A stretch of 64,000 bases of DNA from Candidatus Bathyarchaeia archaeon (GCA_035283685.1 DATETJ010000002.1:62001-126000), one strand, 5' to 3'; numbered from the stretch's first letter, positions 16,668 through 25,592 are shown. Made by a program: numbers and translations. Notes: a model not told the origin generated them from the sequence alone.

Positions 16668-17849
16668 TCATGTTTGTCTAGTTTTCGATTCGTCGATGAG
16701 CCAGAACGTCATCAACGTGCATGGGATCGTGACTAGGAATGAGAGTATGAAAGGCAACATCGGAGAAACATACTCGTACAGGAAGCCTCCTGCTAAGCCG
16801 CCTATAGCCATGAGTGTATACGTTATGAATTGGCTGCATCCCACCTCTTTTCCTCGAAGCTCTCTGGGCACTAGATCAGCTTCTAAGGCTTGATACGCAG
16901 CCGCAAACAAAGCATTGCTAGCTCCGAAGAAGAAAAAGGCAACATAAAGCATGGGCAGGTTTCCCCATATAAAGAGCAGTGGATAGGCACCGAGGAGTAT
17001 CCATGACGCTAGGAGGGGTCTCTTTCTTCCAATAATGTCGACGAGTTTGCCTGATGGCAAGGCTGTCAGAATCATAGAGGCAGTGAACCACATCATGAGT
17101 AAGGCCCAGCTGAACTCGTCGATGTGGAGTATATCTTTGGCATAGACTATCAGATAGGAGAACGTCATTGCGAAGATGAAGCTTGACAACGCATTTGTGA
17201 GGAAGAGGTGGAACATTGAGCGCGGCAGGGTTTTCCACACGTTTAGGCCTTCTTTGACGGCTTTGGGATATTCTTTAACGGCGCTTGCTAGGGTGGTCTC
17301 TTTGTCTCTGATTTGCAGGGTCTCTGTAAGCCTGATTCTGAGAACTGCGGCGACAAGGTAGAAGCCAACCACTATTACGTAGGCTATTCGCATGCTCGGT
17401 ATTAGTCCATATTGAGCAAACAAAACGGCGGCAACCGCAGGTGAAGCAACCGATGCCAAGTTATTGACAAACATTGCCACTGAGAATCCAATGCCGCGTT
17501 TTTCCGGAGGCAGCGAATCGGCGAGAATAGCTGCAAGTGCTGGTTGATAGATGAGAAAAAGGCTTGACAGCGCAAAGCCCAGTAAGATGAAGTGCCATGA
17601 CAGGGCAAACGCGAAGACAAGGTTGCTTAGAGCCATTCCAAACGTGAAGGTTACTATGAGTCCTCGTCGACCGTGCTTGTCTGCCAAATAGCCACCGGGA
17701 AATTGCACCAGCGCCAAGGCGAGAAATGAGACGAAATCTATTATTCCAATGATGAAGGGTGTGCCTCCAAGCCCAAGAACATACAGGGAGTAGTAGGTGG
17801 AGGGGATGGCGCCCGCGAAGTTCATCAATAGCCAACTCATTATCATCAC
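16668..17849 (-). CDS. Major facilitator superfamily transporter
   Basis: 393 aa with about 12 hydrophobic helices. The loop between helices 2 and 3 has the MFS motif A form GGYLADKHGRRGLI, and its repeat in the second half is SGKLVDIIGRKRPLL, so both halves of the fold are present. Proton-coupled uptake or export of a small molecule is expected; substrate unknown. The start at 17849 is the first usable ATG and leaves a short N-terminus before helix 1; ATGs two codons further in are also possible. Confidence 0.88.
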   Translation of the reverse strand: MMIMSWLLMNFAGAIPSTYYSLYVLGLGGTPFIIGIIDFVSFLALALVQFPGGYLADKHGRRGLIVTFTFGMALSNLVFAFALSWHFILLGFALSSLFLIYQPALAAILADSLPPEKRGIGFSVAMFVNNLASVASPAVAAVLFAQYGLIPSMRIAYVIVVGFYLVAAVLRIRLTETLQIRDKETTLASAVKEYPKAVKEGLNVWKTLPRSMFHLFLTNALSSFIFAMTFSYLIVYAKDILHIDEFSWALLMMWFTASMILTALPSGKLVDIIGRKRPLLASWILLGAYPLLFIWGNLPMLYVAFFFFGASNALFAAAYQALEADLVPRELRGKEVGCSQFITYTLMAIGGLAGGFLYEYVSPMLPFILSFLVTIPCTLMTFWLIDESKTRQT

Positions 17850-18139
17850 GAGTACGTTACCGCGCAGAAACGAAAATTCATTTTTTAGTTTTGAGCATAA
17901 ACTCGTATGAAATCCTCCTAAATGCCTGATGAACAGCGCCCTAAAGATCCAGAGACTAAGCTAAAACGATGCGAAATCGCCTAAAGGCGCGGTAACACAA
18001 TCATTTTCGGGCGCTCACCCTTTCAGTTCAGGCTTAACCGTTGTTGTTATTTGAGCTTTATCAAGGTTTTGCCCATTTCAATCGTGGGCTGCAGGGTTAT
18101 TTCTGGTCATTATTTTGAATTAACAAACTAAATAAGAGT

Positions 18140-18502
18140 TTGAGCATCGATAAGCCAGCGGTGGTCAGAGTGCCTCTTAGCGGAATTAAGATTGAGAGGT
18201 TTTCTGCGCTGATGAATGGCATATTCGTCGGTGTGGGAATCATCTTCTTACTCTGGGGGGCAACTGACATAGCGTTTCCGATAACAGAGAGATTCAACGT
18301 CGCAGTCTTTGGGCTTTTGCGAATAACATTGGGCATCATCTCGCTTAGTGTGGGTGTCGGGGTGGAGTCGGTTCAATGGGCAAAAATCGGAAAGGATCTG
18401 ACCCCAAGCAAAACAGCAAATCCAGCAGAGATGGAATCAAACAAGGAAACTAATCCGGCTCAGCCAATCTCGCCGGTTGAGCCGCAGCAAACCACATCCT
18501 AA
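18140..18502 (+). CDS. Small membrane protein of unknown function
   Basis: 120 aa from TTG at 18140; an ATG at 18212 would remove 24 residues. Two hydrophobic helices (GIFVGVGIIFLLWGATDIAF and VFGLLRITLGIISLSVGVGV) are followed by a polar Pro/Thr/Glu-rich tail. No family recognised. It stands alone between convergent neighbours. The 290 nt upstream (17850-18139) hold nothing I can name. Hydrophobicity and coding-like composition support it, but the start is uncertain. Confidence 0.55.
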   Translation: MSIDKPAVVRVPLSGIKIERFSALMNGIFVGVGIIFLLWGATDIAFPITERFNVAVFGLLRITLGIISLSVGVGVESVQWAKIGKDLTPSKTANPAEMESNKETNPAQPISPVEPQQTTS

Positions 18503-18670
18503 ACTCTTCAATGTTGCATCGATCCATCATCAGCGTTCAGCATACCGACTTGCGGCTGATCCATGTTGTCACGTTGGGATGGCTTTGAGTTCAGAGTTTT
18601 GCGCCGTCACGATGCCTGCAAGCTCCATAAGCGTGACAGTTAACGCTCTCCTACTGAGAAGAAAAAGAAT

Positions 18671-18898
18671 CTAAGATACATTCTTCTTTCGTCGCGACCT
18701 CCAAGGCAAATGCATAATTAACATCAGCAGCGGACACAAGAGGACAACTAGAAAGGATAAGTAAGCACTGTCGATGTTAGCGTAGACAATTGCTGCGAGT
18801 ATGGCGATCGGGATGAAGCAGAACAACATCATCATCAACAGATGTCTCTTACCGTACGATTGGCTTTCAGGTTCCTTAGACGGCCCATGGTCATGCAT
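18671..18898 (-). CDS. Small DUF2933-like membrane protein of the metal locus
   Basis: 75 aa: a His-containing N-terminus (MHDHGPSKEP), two hydrophobic helices (MMMLFCFIPIAILAAIVYAN and LSFLVVLLCPLLMLIMHLP) and a basic RSRRKK tail. Small two-helix proteins of this kind, often called DUF2933, accompany copper and other heavy-metal export genes. It overlaps the end of the methyltransferase gene by 8 nt, so it is probably the last gene of the copA-YHS-methyltransferase operon. Function unknown. Confidence 0.6.
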   Translation of the reverse strand: MHDHGPSKEPESQSYGKRHLLMMMLFCFIPIAILAAIVYANIDSAYLSFLVVLLCPLLMLIMHLPWRSRRKKNVS

Positions 18899-20276
18899 AA
18901 ATGCGCGTCACCTCCACCCCGCGGTCGGTCATCTTTCTTCCCTTTACGATTCTTCCAGCTCCCAGTAAAACCGGACGCCTGTCTTCTATCTCAATCCCCG
19001 ACTTTCTAAGCAGCGCTTCAAGGTCGGACTTGATGAATTCGGAATAATATGGTTCATAGGATTTGACAAAATGATAGATCAAAAACCTGCTGATTCTGTT
19101 TTTTGGCAACGCATAATCAACGATCACAATAGTTCCGTTTGCCTTGGTTACTCTAACCATCTCTCTCAACGATTTTTCCCTTATGGTGGGAATCATGTCG
19201 TGCAGGGCAAAGGACACGCAGGTAACGTCGAAGTTGTCGTCCTCAAATGGTAGGCTTGTGGCATTTGCTATCTCAAATTTGGCGTTCTCGTATTTGCTCT
19301 TCTGTTTGGCTACTTTGAGCATGTCTTCCGACAAGTCGATGCCGGTGACATCGAAACCTCTTTTCGCGAACGCGAACGCCTGTTTGCCTGTTCCAGTCCC
19401 AACGTCCAGTATTCTCGAACCTTTTCTTGCATTGGTGAGATCTACAACTCTGTCTCTTAACTTTGAAAGGAGTAAAGTCACGGTGTCATAGTATGGAGCC
19501 AATACGCCAGCATACTTTCTCAGCAAAGAATAGTAGCTTTCTTCTTCATGGGCTCTTCCAGAGTTGAGATTTCTGCTATTTGCTCGTTGTAGACTTTTTG
19601 TGGGTTTTAGCGCCTTGTACAGCGCTACGGTGCCGAAGATCGTCATGTACTTGGTTGTTTCTTCAACTTGGACAAAACCGGCTTTGTGGAGCATCTCGGG
19701 CAATAAGCCTTTCACGTTGTCGGACGATTCCTCAAGACGCCCAATAATTGACGACGCTAAGCGCATGATACTATTCTGCGGTTTACCTAGGTCTGCGATG
19801 TGCAGTTCTCCCCTAGGTTTGAGGACCCGGAACGCTTCACGAAGCGCACGAGCTTTGTTTTCTCGGGTGAGATGGTGAAGAACCATGCTTGAGACAAGTC
19901 TGTCAAAAGAGTTGTCGGAGTACGGAAGTTCAGTGGCTGTTCCATGGTCTAGAGCGATTTGAACGCCCGCGTTCGCAGCTTTTTGTCTTGCGACTCCTAG
20001 GATTTCCAGATCTGCGTCAAGTCCGACAACATATGCCTTTGGTTGAGTCTTCTTTAGGAGAATGGTTAGGGTTGCGGTGCCGCAGCCTACGTCCAGCACT
20101 CTGTTTTCTGGTTCAATTCTTGCCTGTTTTATTAGCTGAGGCTTGAAGGCTGATTCGCGTGCAGCCCACTTCATCATAAAATCGTAGGCAGGAGTCAAAA
20201 AACTATGGCTGAAGGCAGGAATATATCGCACATCTTCTGTTTCCCGTGTCGATTTGGGGCTGAGCAAAGTTGTCAC
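18891..20276 (-). CDS. Tandem two-domain SAM-dependent methyltransferase
   Basis: 461 aa from GTG at 20276, 13 nt after the upstream YHS gene's stop. An earlier in-frame start (20372) would overlap that gene by more than 80 nt and is less likely. Two class I methyltransferase domains in one chain: the first has VLDVGCGTATLT, then DNSFDRLVSSMVLHHL; the second has ILDVGTGTGKQAFAFAKRG, then DDNFDVTCVSFALHDM. Both keep the SAM-binding acidic turn (GLDAD, GIDLS). Substrate unknown; the position between copper genes suggests a link with metal stress or membrane lipid/quinone modification, which is inference. Confidence 0.85.
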   Translation of the reverse strand: MTTLLSPKSTRETEDVRYIPAFSHSFLTPAYDFMMKWAARESAFKPQLIKQARIEPENRVLDVGCGTATLTILLKKTQPKAYVVGLDADLEILGVARQKAANAGVQIALDHGTATELPYSDNSFDRLVSSMVLHHLTRENKARALREAFRVLKPRGELHIADLGKPQNSIMRLASSIIGRLEESSDNVKGLLPEMLHKAGFVQVEETTKYMTIFGTVALYKALKPTKSLQRANSRNLNSGRAHEEESYYSLLRKYAGVLAPYYDTVTLLLSKLRDRVVDLTNARKGSRILDVGTGTGKQAFAFAKRGFDVTGIDLSEDMLKVAKQKSKYENAKFEIANATSLPFEDDNFDVTCVSFALHDMIPTIREKSLREMVRVTKANGTIVIVDYALPKNRISRFLIYHFVKSYEPYYSEFIKSDLEALLRKSGIEIEDRRPVLLGAGRIVKGRKMTDRGVEVTRIYA

Positions 20277-20289
20277 TTCTCTGGTTTTC

Positions 20290-20484
20290 TTAGCAGCAGT
20301 GTCCCGAATGCATTGAGTGTTCAGAGTGTCCGCCAGAACCGCCGCCAGTGTATTTCGCTGGGTTCTTGTCAAACGTTGTCTTGCACATTTGGCTGCAGAA
20401 GTAGTAGGTTTTGCCCATGTACTCCGACTTGAGTTTGGCTGATTTCTCGTCTACTGTCATGCCGCATATTGGGTCTTTAGCCAT
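20290..20484 (-). CDS. YHS-domain metal-binding protein
   Basis: 64 aa from ATG at 20484; the ribosome binding site ggaggtg ends 9 nt before it, whereas an upstream GTG (20496) lies inside that site. The YHS domain has DPICGMTVDE and YYFCSQMCKTTF, so three Cys are positioned to bind a soft metal. The tail is rich in His, Gly and Cys (GGHSEHSMHSGHCC), which looks like a second metal-holding segment. It is 21 nt after copA and probably acts as a small copper chaperone or store; the metal is inferred. Confidence 0.85.
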   Translation of the reverse strand: MAKDPICGMTVDEKSAKLKSEYMGKTYYFCSQMCKTTFDKNPAKYTGGGSGGHSEHSMHSGHCC

Positions 20485-20505
20485 GTCGGTTTTCACCTCC
20501 TCGCT

Positions 20506-22623
20506 TTACAGTTTGAGCAGTTTGAGAGTTGCCGAGTTGCCCACTACGAACAGTGAACTGAAGGCCATGGCGCCTGCCGCCCAGATGGGGCTCATCGATA
20601 TGCCCAAGGGAACCAGTATGCCTGCAGCCACTGGAATAGAGACCGTGTTGTATATGAACGCCCAGAACAGGTTCTGTTTGATTTTTTTCATCGTGGCTTT
20701 GCTTAGTTTGATGGCTCGAGCTACGTCGCGCAAGTCGTCTTTGATCAGGACTATGCCGCCTGTTTCTTTGGCGATGTCTGTGCCGCTGCCAATAGCGATG
20801 CCAACTTGAGCTTGGGCAAGGGCGGGTGCGTCGTTGACGCCGTCGCCTACCATGGCTACGACTTTGCCTTGGCTCTGCAATTTCTTGATAACATTGACTT
20901 TCTCCCAGGGTAGCACGTTGGCGATAACTATGTCAAAGCCTAATTGTGCTGCCACTGCCTTAGCGGTGCGTTCGTTGTCGCCTGTGAGCATGGCAACGTC
21001 GAGTCCCATAGCTTTCAGTTGCTTGACGGCTTCAGCCGCGTTGTCTTTTGGTGTGTCCATGGCTGCAACAATGCCTGCCAGTTTGCTGTCCACGGCTAGA
21101 AGCATGGCGGTTTTGCCCTGCTCCTCGAGTTTGGTCAATTGAGCCTCAACAGGTTTCTTCACGTTGATTTTGCTTTGTTCCATTAGCCTGCGGTTTCCAA
21201 GCAGAATTGCATGACTCTTGTAGGATGCTTTGACGCCGTGTCCGGGTACAGCCTCGAATGAGTCGGCGTCGGGGATTTTGATCTCCTGTTTGTTTGCTGA
21301 TTTGATAATAGACTCAGCTAACGGGTGCTCTGAGCCTTTCTCCGCGATAGCTGCATACTCAAGTACTTCGTTTTCTTTGAAGCCTTCAAACGCCACTATG
21401 TCGGTGACCGATGGCTCTCCCCTGGTCAAGGTGCCGGTTTTGTCGAAGATTACTGTGGTTAGTTTTCGCGCGCTTTCCACGTATTCGCCGCCTCTGAGTA
21501 AGACGCCGTGTTCGGCGCCTTTTCCCACGCCAGCTAGAATTGCGGTTGGGGTTGCTATGCCCAAGGCGCAGGGACATGCAATGAGCAGTACGGCTAAGAG
21601 CACGAGGAAAGCGTTTGAAAACCCGGTGGCAACGAACCAGTAGGTGAACGCGATTGCTGCCACGGTGAAAACAGCTGGGACGAAGTATCCCACGACTCGG
21701 TCAGCTAGTTTCTGTACAGGTGCGCTGGATGATTGTGCTTCCTCTACTAAGTGGACTATTTGCATTAGGGCTGTATCTTCGCCTACTTTTGTTGCCTTAG
21801 CTTTCAGCAGTCCTGTTTTGTTTATTGTTGCGCCTATTACTTCGCTGTTAACGGTCTTTTCAACTGGGATGCTTTCGCCGGTGATGATTTTCTCGTCAAC
21901 GGATGAGTAGCCAGAGACAACAATGCCGTCGGTGGGTATCTTTTCGCCTGGCTTTACCACGAAGACGTCGCCGACTTGAACGTCGTCGATTGGAACTTGA
22001 ACCTCTTGATCGTTCCGTAGCACTCTTGCGATTGTGGGTTGCAGTTCTAGTAGTTTGCGGACCGCTGCGGCGGAGCGTCTGCGGATTGTTTCTTCGATGT
22101 ACTTGCCGAACAGCACGAAGGCCAATATGGCTACTGCTATTTGCATGTATTCTGAGCCTTCTCCGGGCACTGTTTCTAATCCTGGCAGTAGTGCGCTGAT
22201 TGCGCCGTATATCCATCCGGCTATTACGCCGGTTGATATGAGGACGTCCATGTTGATGGCTTTGTTTTTGAGGGAAAGGTAGGCTCCGTGGTGGATGCTC
22301 CATCCTGCTAGCCAGACTATGGGCGTGGATATAATGAAGAAGGCTAGGTTCCACGGCGTGATTATGCCGAGGAGCCTGAATGCCATTAACGCTTCGAATA
22401 GGCCTGCGATTGCGAAAATTCCGACTAAGCGTATGGTGGCGACGCTCAGCACGCCTAGCAGGGTCAAGGTTACGCGGCGTCGTAGGTTTTTGAGTTCTAG
22501 TTCAGGTTGTTCGAAGGTGCGGGCGCATGATTCGCTGCAGAAGTAGTATGTTCGGTCGCCGATTTTCCGTTTGATGGCTGTGTTGGCGTCGACTGTCATG
22601 CCGCATACGGGATCACGGGGCAA
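20506..22623 (-). CDS. copA: Copper-transporting P1B-type ATPase with N-terminal YHS domain
   Basis: 705 aa. Residues 1-40 are a YHS metal-binding domain (C7, C29, C33) instead of the usual heavy-metal-associated domain. Then eight expected membrane helices, actuator TGES (248-251), CPC at 350-352, phosphorylation DKTGT at 394-398, the HP motif (EHPLAES) and the [10 protein letters not shown] hinge. The last helices carry YN and MXXSS-type residues ([15 protein letters not shown]), which mark the Cu(I) P1B-1 subclass. It pumps Cu+ (perhaps Ag+) out of the cell. First gene of an operon with a YHS protein, a methyltransferase and a small membrane protein; a PadR-TRASH regulator is divergent. 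Confidence 0.95.
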   Translation of the reverse strand: MPRDPVCGMTVDANTAIKRKIGDRTYYFCSESCARTFEQPELELKNLRRRVTLTLLGVLSVATIRLVGIFAIAGLFEALMAFRLLGIITPWNLAFFIISTPIVWLAGWSIHHGAYLSLKNKAINMDVLISTGVIAGWIYGAISALLPGLETVPGEGSEYMQIAVAILAFVLFGKYIEETIRRRSAAAVRKLLELQPTIARVLRNDQEVQVPIDDVQVGDVFVVKPGEKIPTDGIVVSGYSSVDEKIITGESIPVEKTVNSEVIGATINKTGLLKAKATKVGEDTALMQIVHLVEEAQSSSAPVQKLADRVVGYFVPAVFTVAAIAFTYWFVATGFSNAFLVLLAVLLIACPCALGIATPTAILAGVGKGAEHGVLLRGGEYVESARKLTTVIFDKTGTLTRGEPSVTDIVAFEGFKENEVLEYAAIAEKGSEHPLAESIIKSANKQEIKIPDADSFEAVPGHGVKASYKSHAILLGNRRLMEQSKINVKKPVEAQLTKLEEQGKTAMLLAVDSKLAGIVAAMDTPKDNAAEAVKQLKAMGLDVAMLTGDNERTAKAVAAQLGFDIVIANVLPWEKVNVIKKLQSQGKVVAMVGDGVNDAPALAQAQVGIAIGSGTDIAKETGGIVLIKDDLRDVARAIKLSKATMKKIKQNLFWAFIYNTVSIPVAAGILVPLGISMSPIWAAGAMAFSSLFVVGNSATLKLLKL

Positions 22624-22674
22624 CTTTTGTCACTTCCCTATGTTGGTTAAACGTGTATGTGAAATAGGTGTTCC

Positions 22675-22706
22675 AAGATATAAATATATCTTTTTTAGAT
22701 ATATCT
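22675..22706. promoter_or_regulatory. Paired palindromes in the copA / padR divergent promoter
   Basis: AAGATATAAATATATCTT (22675-22692) has perfect 8-bp arms around an AA spacer. AGATATATCT (22697-22706) is a perfect 10-bp palindrome, 18 bp away centre to centre. The first also reads as a TATA box for copA on the minus strand; a separate TATA-like atatttatat (22716-22725) serves the plus-strand regulator. This arrangement fits a dimeric repressor, most simply the adjacent PadR-TRASH protein, blocking both promoters. Binding is inferred. Confidence 0.55.
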
Positions 22707-22759
22707 TTTCGGATAATATTTATATGTTGGCACTCGCACATACCTTCATTGTGGGCAAC

Positions 22760-23254
22760 ATGGTTAGTCAAGCGAAAACAGACCCACTGCAGGATTTGTT
22801 GTCGGATTTCTCACGCTTCTACATACTCATGATTCTGTACGAAGGCCCAGCCCACGGCTACAGCATACTAAGCCGCTTTAAACAGCGCCTCGGCAAAAAG
22901 GTCAGCCCCAGCTTAGTTTACCCGTTTCTGCAGCAACTGGAAGAAAAAGGTCTGGTCAAGCACACACTGAAACCCGTGGGAGAGAAAGAGAAGAAAGTCT
23001 TTGAACTCACGAAAGAGGGCAAGGAACTGAGCATAGGCTTGTTCAAACGCTTCGCTGGTTTAGTCAGCATTGCCATAGAGCCAAGTCTGAATGTGTGTGC
23101 TCATTGTGGCTGCAAGGTTTACGAGGGCGGTTATCGCGAAGTCATCGATGGCAAGGATACCACGTTCTGCTGCATGCACTGTGCCAACTCCTACAAAGAA
23201 GAAAGGAGGCTGTCCAAAGGATTAGTGAAGGGTGGAAAGCATGTCCACAGTTAA
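22760..23254 (+). CDS. PadR-like transcriptional regulator with C-terminal TRASH metal-sensing domain
   Basis: 164 aa from ATG at 22760, about 35 nt after a TATA-like box; the longer upstream frame runs into copA and is not used. Residues about 10-90 form a PadR-type winged helix (LMILYEGPAHGYSI, VSPSLVYPFLQQLEEKGLV). The C-terminus (about 110-150) has CAHCGC, then FCCMHC, matching the TRASH/YHS treble-clef pattern used by archaeal copper regulators to sense Cu(I). Likely a copper-responsive repressor of copA and of itself and the YHS gene it overlaps (23241). PadR joined to TRASH is unusual; known archaeal copper sensors have a different HTH. Confidence 0.8.
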   Translation: MVSQAKTDPLQDLLSDFSRFYILMILYEGPAHGYSILSRFKQRLGKKVSPSLVYPFLQQLEEKGLVKHTLKPVGEKEKKVFELTKEGKELSIGLFKRFAGLVSIAIEPSLNVCAHCGCKVYEGGYREVIDGKDTTFCCMHCANSYKEERRLSKGLVKGGKHVHS

Positions 23255-23534
23255 AGACCCAGTTTGCGGCATGACTGTAGACGAAAAAACGGCGGCACAC
23301 AAAACAATTCACGATAACAAGGTCTACTACTTCTGCTCCTCCACATGCCAGACAGAATTTGTCAAGGACCCAGACAAATACCTGCAGCAAACGTCAACTG
23401 CTGGTCGACATGCTGGTCACTACGGCGGCTACTGCGGATCCAGCGGCTGCGGTCCACCAGCTCGAGGCGTGGCTTGGTATCTTTATCTTGGGCTTCTGCT
23501 TCTTCTGCTGCTAACATTATTGTTGGCGAGATAG
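23241..23534 (+). CDS. Membrane-anchored YHS-domain protein
   Basis: 97 aa from ATG at 23241, with a purine-rich gaagggtgg upstream, overlapping the end of the PadR-TRASH gene by 14 nt. YHS domain: [10 protein letters not shown], then YYFCSSTCQTEF. It continues with a His/Gly/Cys-rich linker (HAGHYGGYCGSSGCG) and a single C-terminal helix, WYLYLGLLLLLLLTLLLAR. Probably a tail-anchored metal-binding protein that delivers copper at the membrane. Translational coupling with the regulator implies co-induction. Confidence 0.82.
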   Translation: MSTVKDPVCGMTVDEKTAAHKTIHDNKVYYFCSSTCQTEFVKDPDKYLQQTSTAGRHAGHYGGYCGSSGCGPPARGVAWYLYLGLLLLLLLTLLLAR

Positions 23535-23566
23535 GAGACAACTAGCTGAGATGGAAGTGATGTTGA

Positions 23567-24184
23567 ATGATTGATTATGGTTATGGAGACTGGTATCTTG
23601 TAGCGTTAAACGTGCTCATTTTTGGTCTCTTCGCGTTGTTCATTCCTTTCAAAAGGAGGCTTTACAGGCTGCCTTCAAGCATCTATGTGGCGTTCGTGGT
23701 TGCTTTGTACGCCGAGATGTATGGTTTTCCATTGACGATATACGTTTTGTCTTGGCTTTTTGGTTATCAAAACCCGATGACACACATGGCTGGCCACATT
23801 TTCGCGTCTGTTGTTGGAGAGGGCTTCTTCTTCACGGTTTTGCATCCGCTTTCCGTACTGATGTTGGTGGGGGGTGCGTTATTGGTCATTTATGGATGGC
23901 AGGAAGTTTTTTCAGCACGACAAGGGTTGGTGACGACGGGCTTGTACGCTTACATGCGCCATCCGCAATACTCAGGTTTCCTTCTTCTCACTGTGGGTAT
24001 GCTGGTCCAATGGGCAACGCTTCCCACTCTCCTCATGTGGCCTCTGTTAGTCGTTCTGTATTATCGGTTGGCAAGGCAGGAGGAGAAGGATATGGAGGCT
24101 AAATTCGCAGAGAAGTACAGAGAATACAGAACCAGAGTTTCGATGTTTTTGCCGCTTCCAAGGATTAAACGAATCCGCGCCTGA
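23567..24184 (+). CDS. Isoprenylcysteine/phospholipid methyltransferase-like membrane protein
   Basis: 205 aa, about five hydrophobic helices. The C-terminal half has the motif of the ICMT/PEMT (NnrU-like) family: YAYMRHPQYSGFLLL for SAM and RLARQEEKDMEAKFAEKYREYR at the end. Such enzymes methylate lipids, prenylated compounds or other membrane-embedded substrates; the substrate here is unknown. It lies 32 nt after the YHS-membrane gene and 16 nt before another methyltransferase on the same strand, so likely one transcript. Confidence 0.8.
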   Translation: MIDYGYGDWYLVALNVLIFGLFALFIPFKRRLYRLPSSIYVAFVVALYAEMYGFPLTIYVLSWLFGYQNPMTHMAGHIFASVVGEGFFFTVLHPLSVLMLVGGALLVIYGWQEVFSARQGLVTTGLYAYMRHPQYSGFLLLTVGMLVQWATLPTLLMWPLLVVLYYRLARQEEKDMEAKFAEKYREYRTRVSMFLPLPRIKRIRA

Positions 24185-24200
24185 GAGGCTAGGTGATTGC

Positions 24201-24821
24201 TTGCCCGGTTTCGCCTCAGTGAAAGATCCTGTGGAGGTTCGGTATGATCGTGTGGCTAGGTTTTACGATGCGTTGACGGCTGTTGTTGAGTGGTTTGTTT
24301 CTAGGAATAGGCGGCTGCTGCTGCGCCAAGCGAGAGGCAGTATTCTTGAGGTGGGTGTGGGTACGGGCAGCAGTTTTAAGGATTATCCTCGGGGTAAGCG
24401 CATTGTGGCTGTGGACATCAGCCGAGGGATGTTGAGTCGAGCAGAAGCGAAGACGAAGAATTACGAGGGCGTTGTGAATCTGCGCCGTGAAGATGTGCAG
24501 CGACTCTCATTTGGCAATGGGACTTTTGACACGGTTTTTACTTCATGTGTTTTTTGTTCGGTGTCTGATCCGCTGAAAGGGCTGGGTGAACTGCACAGAG
24601 TGTTGCGTAGCGGTGGGAAACTGCTTATGGTTGAGCATGTGCGCAGTCGGGGCAAGGTGCTGGGCTGGGTTATGGACAAGTTGAACCCCATGGTGGCTAG
24701 GTACGGTGTGGACAACATCAACAGGGACACGGTGGATGTCTTGCGAAAGGTTGGGTTCCGAATTGAGCATGATAGGAACTTGGCGTATGATGTTGTGAAA
24801 GCCATAGTCGCTGTCAAGTAG
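24201..24821 (+). CDS. Class I SAM-dependent methyltransferase (UbiE-like)
   Basis: 206 aa from TTG at 24201. Motifs: ILEVGVGTGSSF (SAM binding), VAVDISRGML (acidic turn), NGTFDTVFTSCVFCSVSD, and LHRVLRSGGKLLMVEHVRS. The C-terminal part resembles ubiquinone/menaquinone-type methyltransferases. It is the third methyltransferase gene in this metal block and follows the membrane methyltransferase by 16 nt. Substrate unknown. Confidence 0.85.
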   Translation: MPGFASVKDPVEVRYDRVARFYDALTAVVEWFVSRNRRLLLRQARGSILEVGVGTGSSFKDYPRGKRIVAVDISRGMLSRAEAKTKNYEGVVNLRREDVQRLSFGNGTFDTVFTSCVFCSVSDPLKGLGELHRVLRSGGKLLMVEHVRSRGKVLGWVMDKLNPMVARYGVDNINRDTVDVLRKVGFRIEHDRNLAYDVVKAIVAVK

Positions 24822-24837
24822 GCGGGAAACCCCAAAG

Positions 24838-24860
24838 AATAAATACGATTACTCGTAATC
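24838..24860 (+). promoter_or_regulatory. Promoter and operator of the DtxR/FTR1 operon
   Basis: TATA-like aataaata (24838-24845) is followed at once by GATTACTCGTAATC (24847-24860), an inverted repeat with 6-bp arms and a TC spacer. It sits between TATA and the likely transcript start, as expected for repression. The adjacent DtxR-family protein is the obvious candidate (autoregulation). Inference. Confidence 0.5.
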
Positions 24861-24897
24861 ATTTCTACGAATGAATGACTGTTAGGGAGCATAGATT

Positions 24898-25575
24898 TTG
24901 TCAACAGTTGAACAGGTTTCCTCGACTATTGAAGAGTATTTGGAGGCTATTTACCGACTGCAGGAAAGGGACGGTGCCGCCAAAACCACGGAATTAGCTA
25001 AGAAGTTGAATGTCGCGTTGGGCACGATCACGAACACGGTTGAAAGCATGGAAAAGCAAAGCCTGGTAGTTCATGAGCCGTACAAAGGTGTCAAACTTAC
25101 AGCTAAAGGTCGAAAGATTGCTTTGAACGTTGTCCGAAGGCATCGGTTGTCTGAGTGCTTGCTGGTTGATATTTTGAAGTTGGAGTGGGGTAAAGCCCAT
25201 GATGCTGCCTGCAAGTTGGAACACGCGTTTGCTGATAAAGAGTTGATTGGGCCTTTGGAGAAGGCTTTGGGTAACCCGAAGACCTGTCCTCATGGCAATC
25301 CGATTCCGTCGGCGTCTGGAGAAATGGCTGAGGAACGATCTGAAACGCTGGCTAGCCTGAATGCTGGCGAGAAAGGCGTGATCGTGAAGGTTACGGATGA
25401 GCGAGAAGACATTCTACAATACTTGGGCAAGCTAGGCTTCAGACTGGGTGCGCGGGTGGAGGTTCAAGAGAAGGCGCCGTTCAACGGTCCCATCATGATT
25501 CGAGTTGGCGACTCGAGCATCGCTTTGGGGCAGAATGTTGCTTCTGTGATTTGGGTTAAGAGAACTAAGGCTTAG
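24898..25575 (+). CDS. DtxR-family metal-dependent transcriptional regulator
   Basis: 225 aa from TTG at 24898 with agggag upstream. N-terminal winged helix (TIEEYLEAIYRLQERDGAAKTTELAKKLNVA), then the metal-binding dimerisation domain with RHRLSECLL and the CPHGNPIP motif, and a C-terminal FeoA/SH3-like domain (about 150-222). The family uses Fe(II) or Mn(II) as co-repressor. With FTR1 17 nt downstream it is probably an iron-responsive repressor of iron uptake, binding the repeat at 24847-24860. Confidence 0.9.
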   Translation: MSTVEQVSSTIEEYLEAIYRLQERDGAAKTTELAKKLNVALGTITNTVESMEKQSLVVHEPYKGVKLTAKGRKIALNVVRRHRLSECLLVDILKLEWGKAHDAACKLEHAFADKELIGPLEKALGNPKTCPHGNPIPSASGEMAEERSETLASLNAGEKGVIVKVTDEREDILQYLGKLGFRLGARVEVQEKAPFNGPIMIRVGDSSIALGQNVASVIWVKRTKA

Positions 25576-25592
25576 AAGGAGATCGGTTCGTA

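Noticed and set aside
22571-22759. N-terminal extension of the PadR-like gene
   Set aside because: It would start within copA and cross the promoter; the ATG at 22760 fits the TATA box and the family length.
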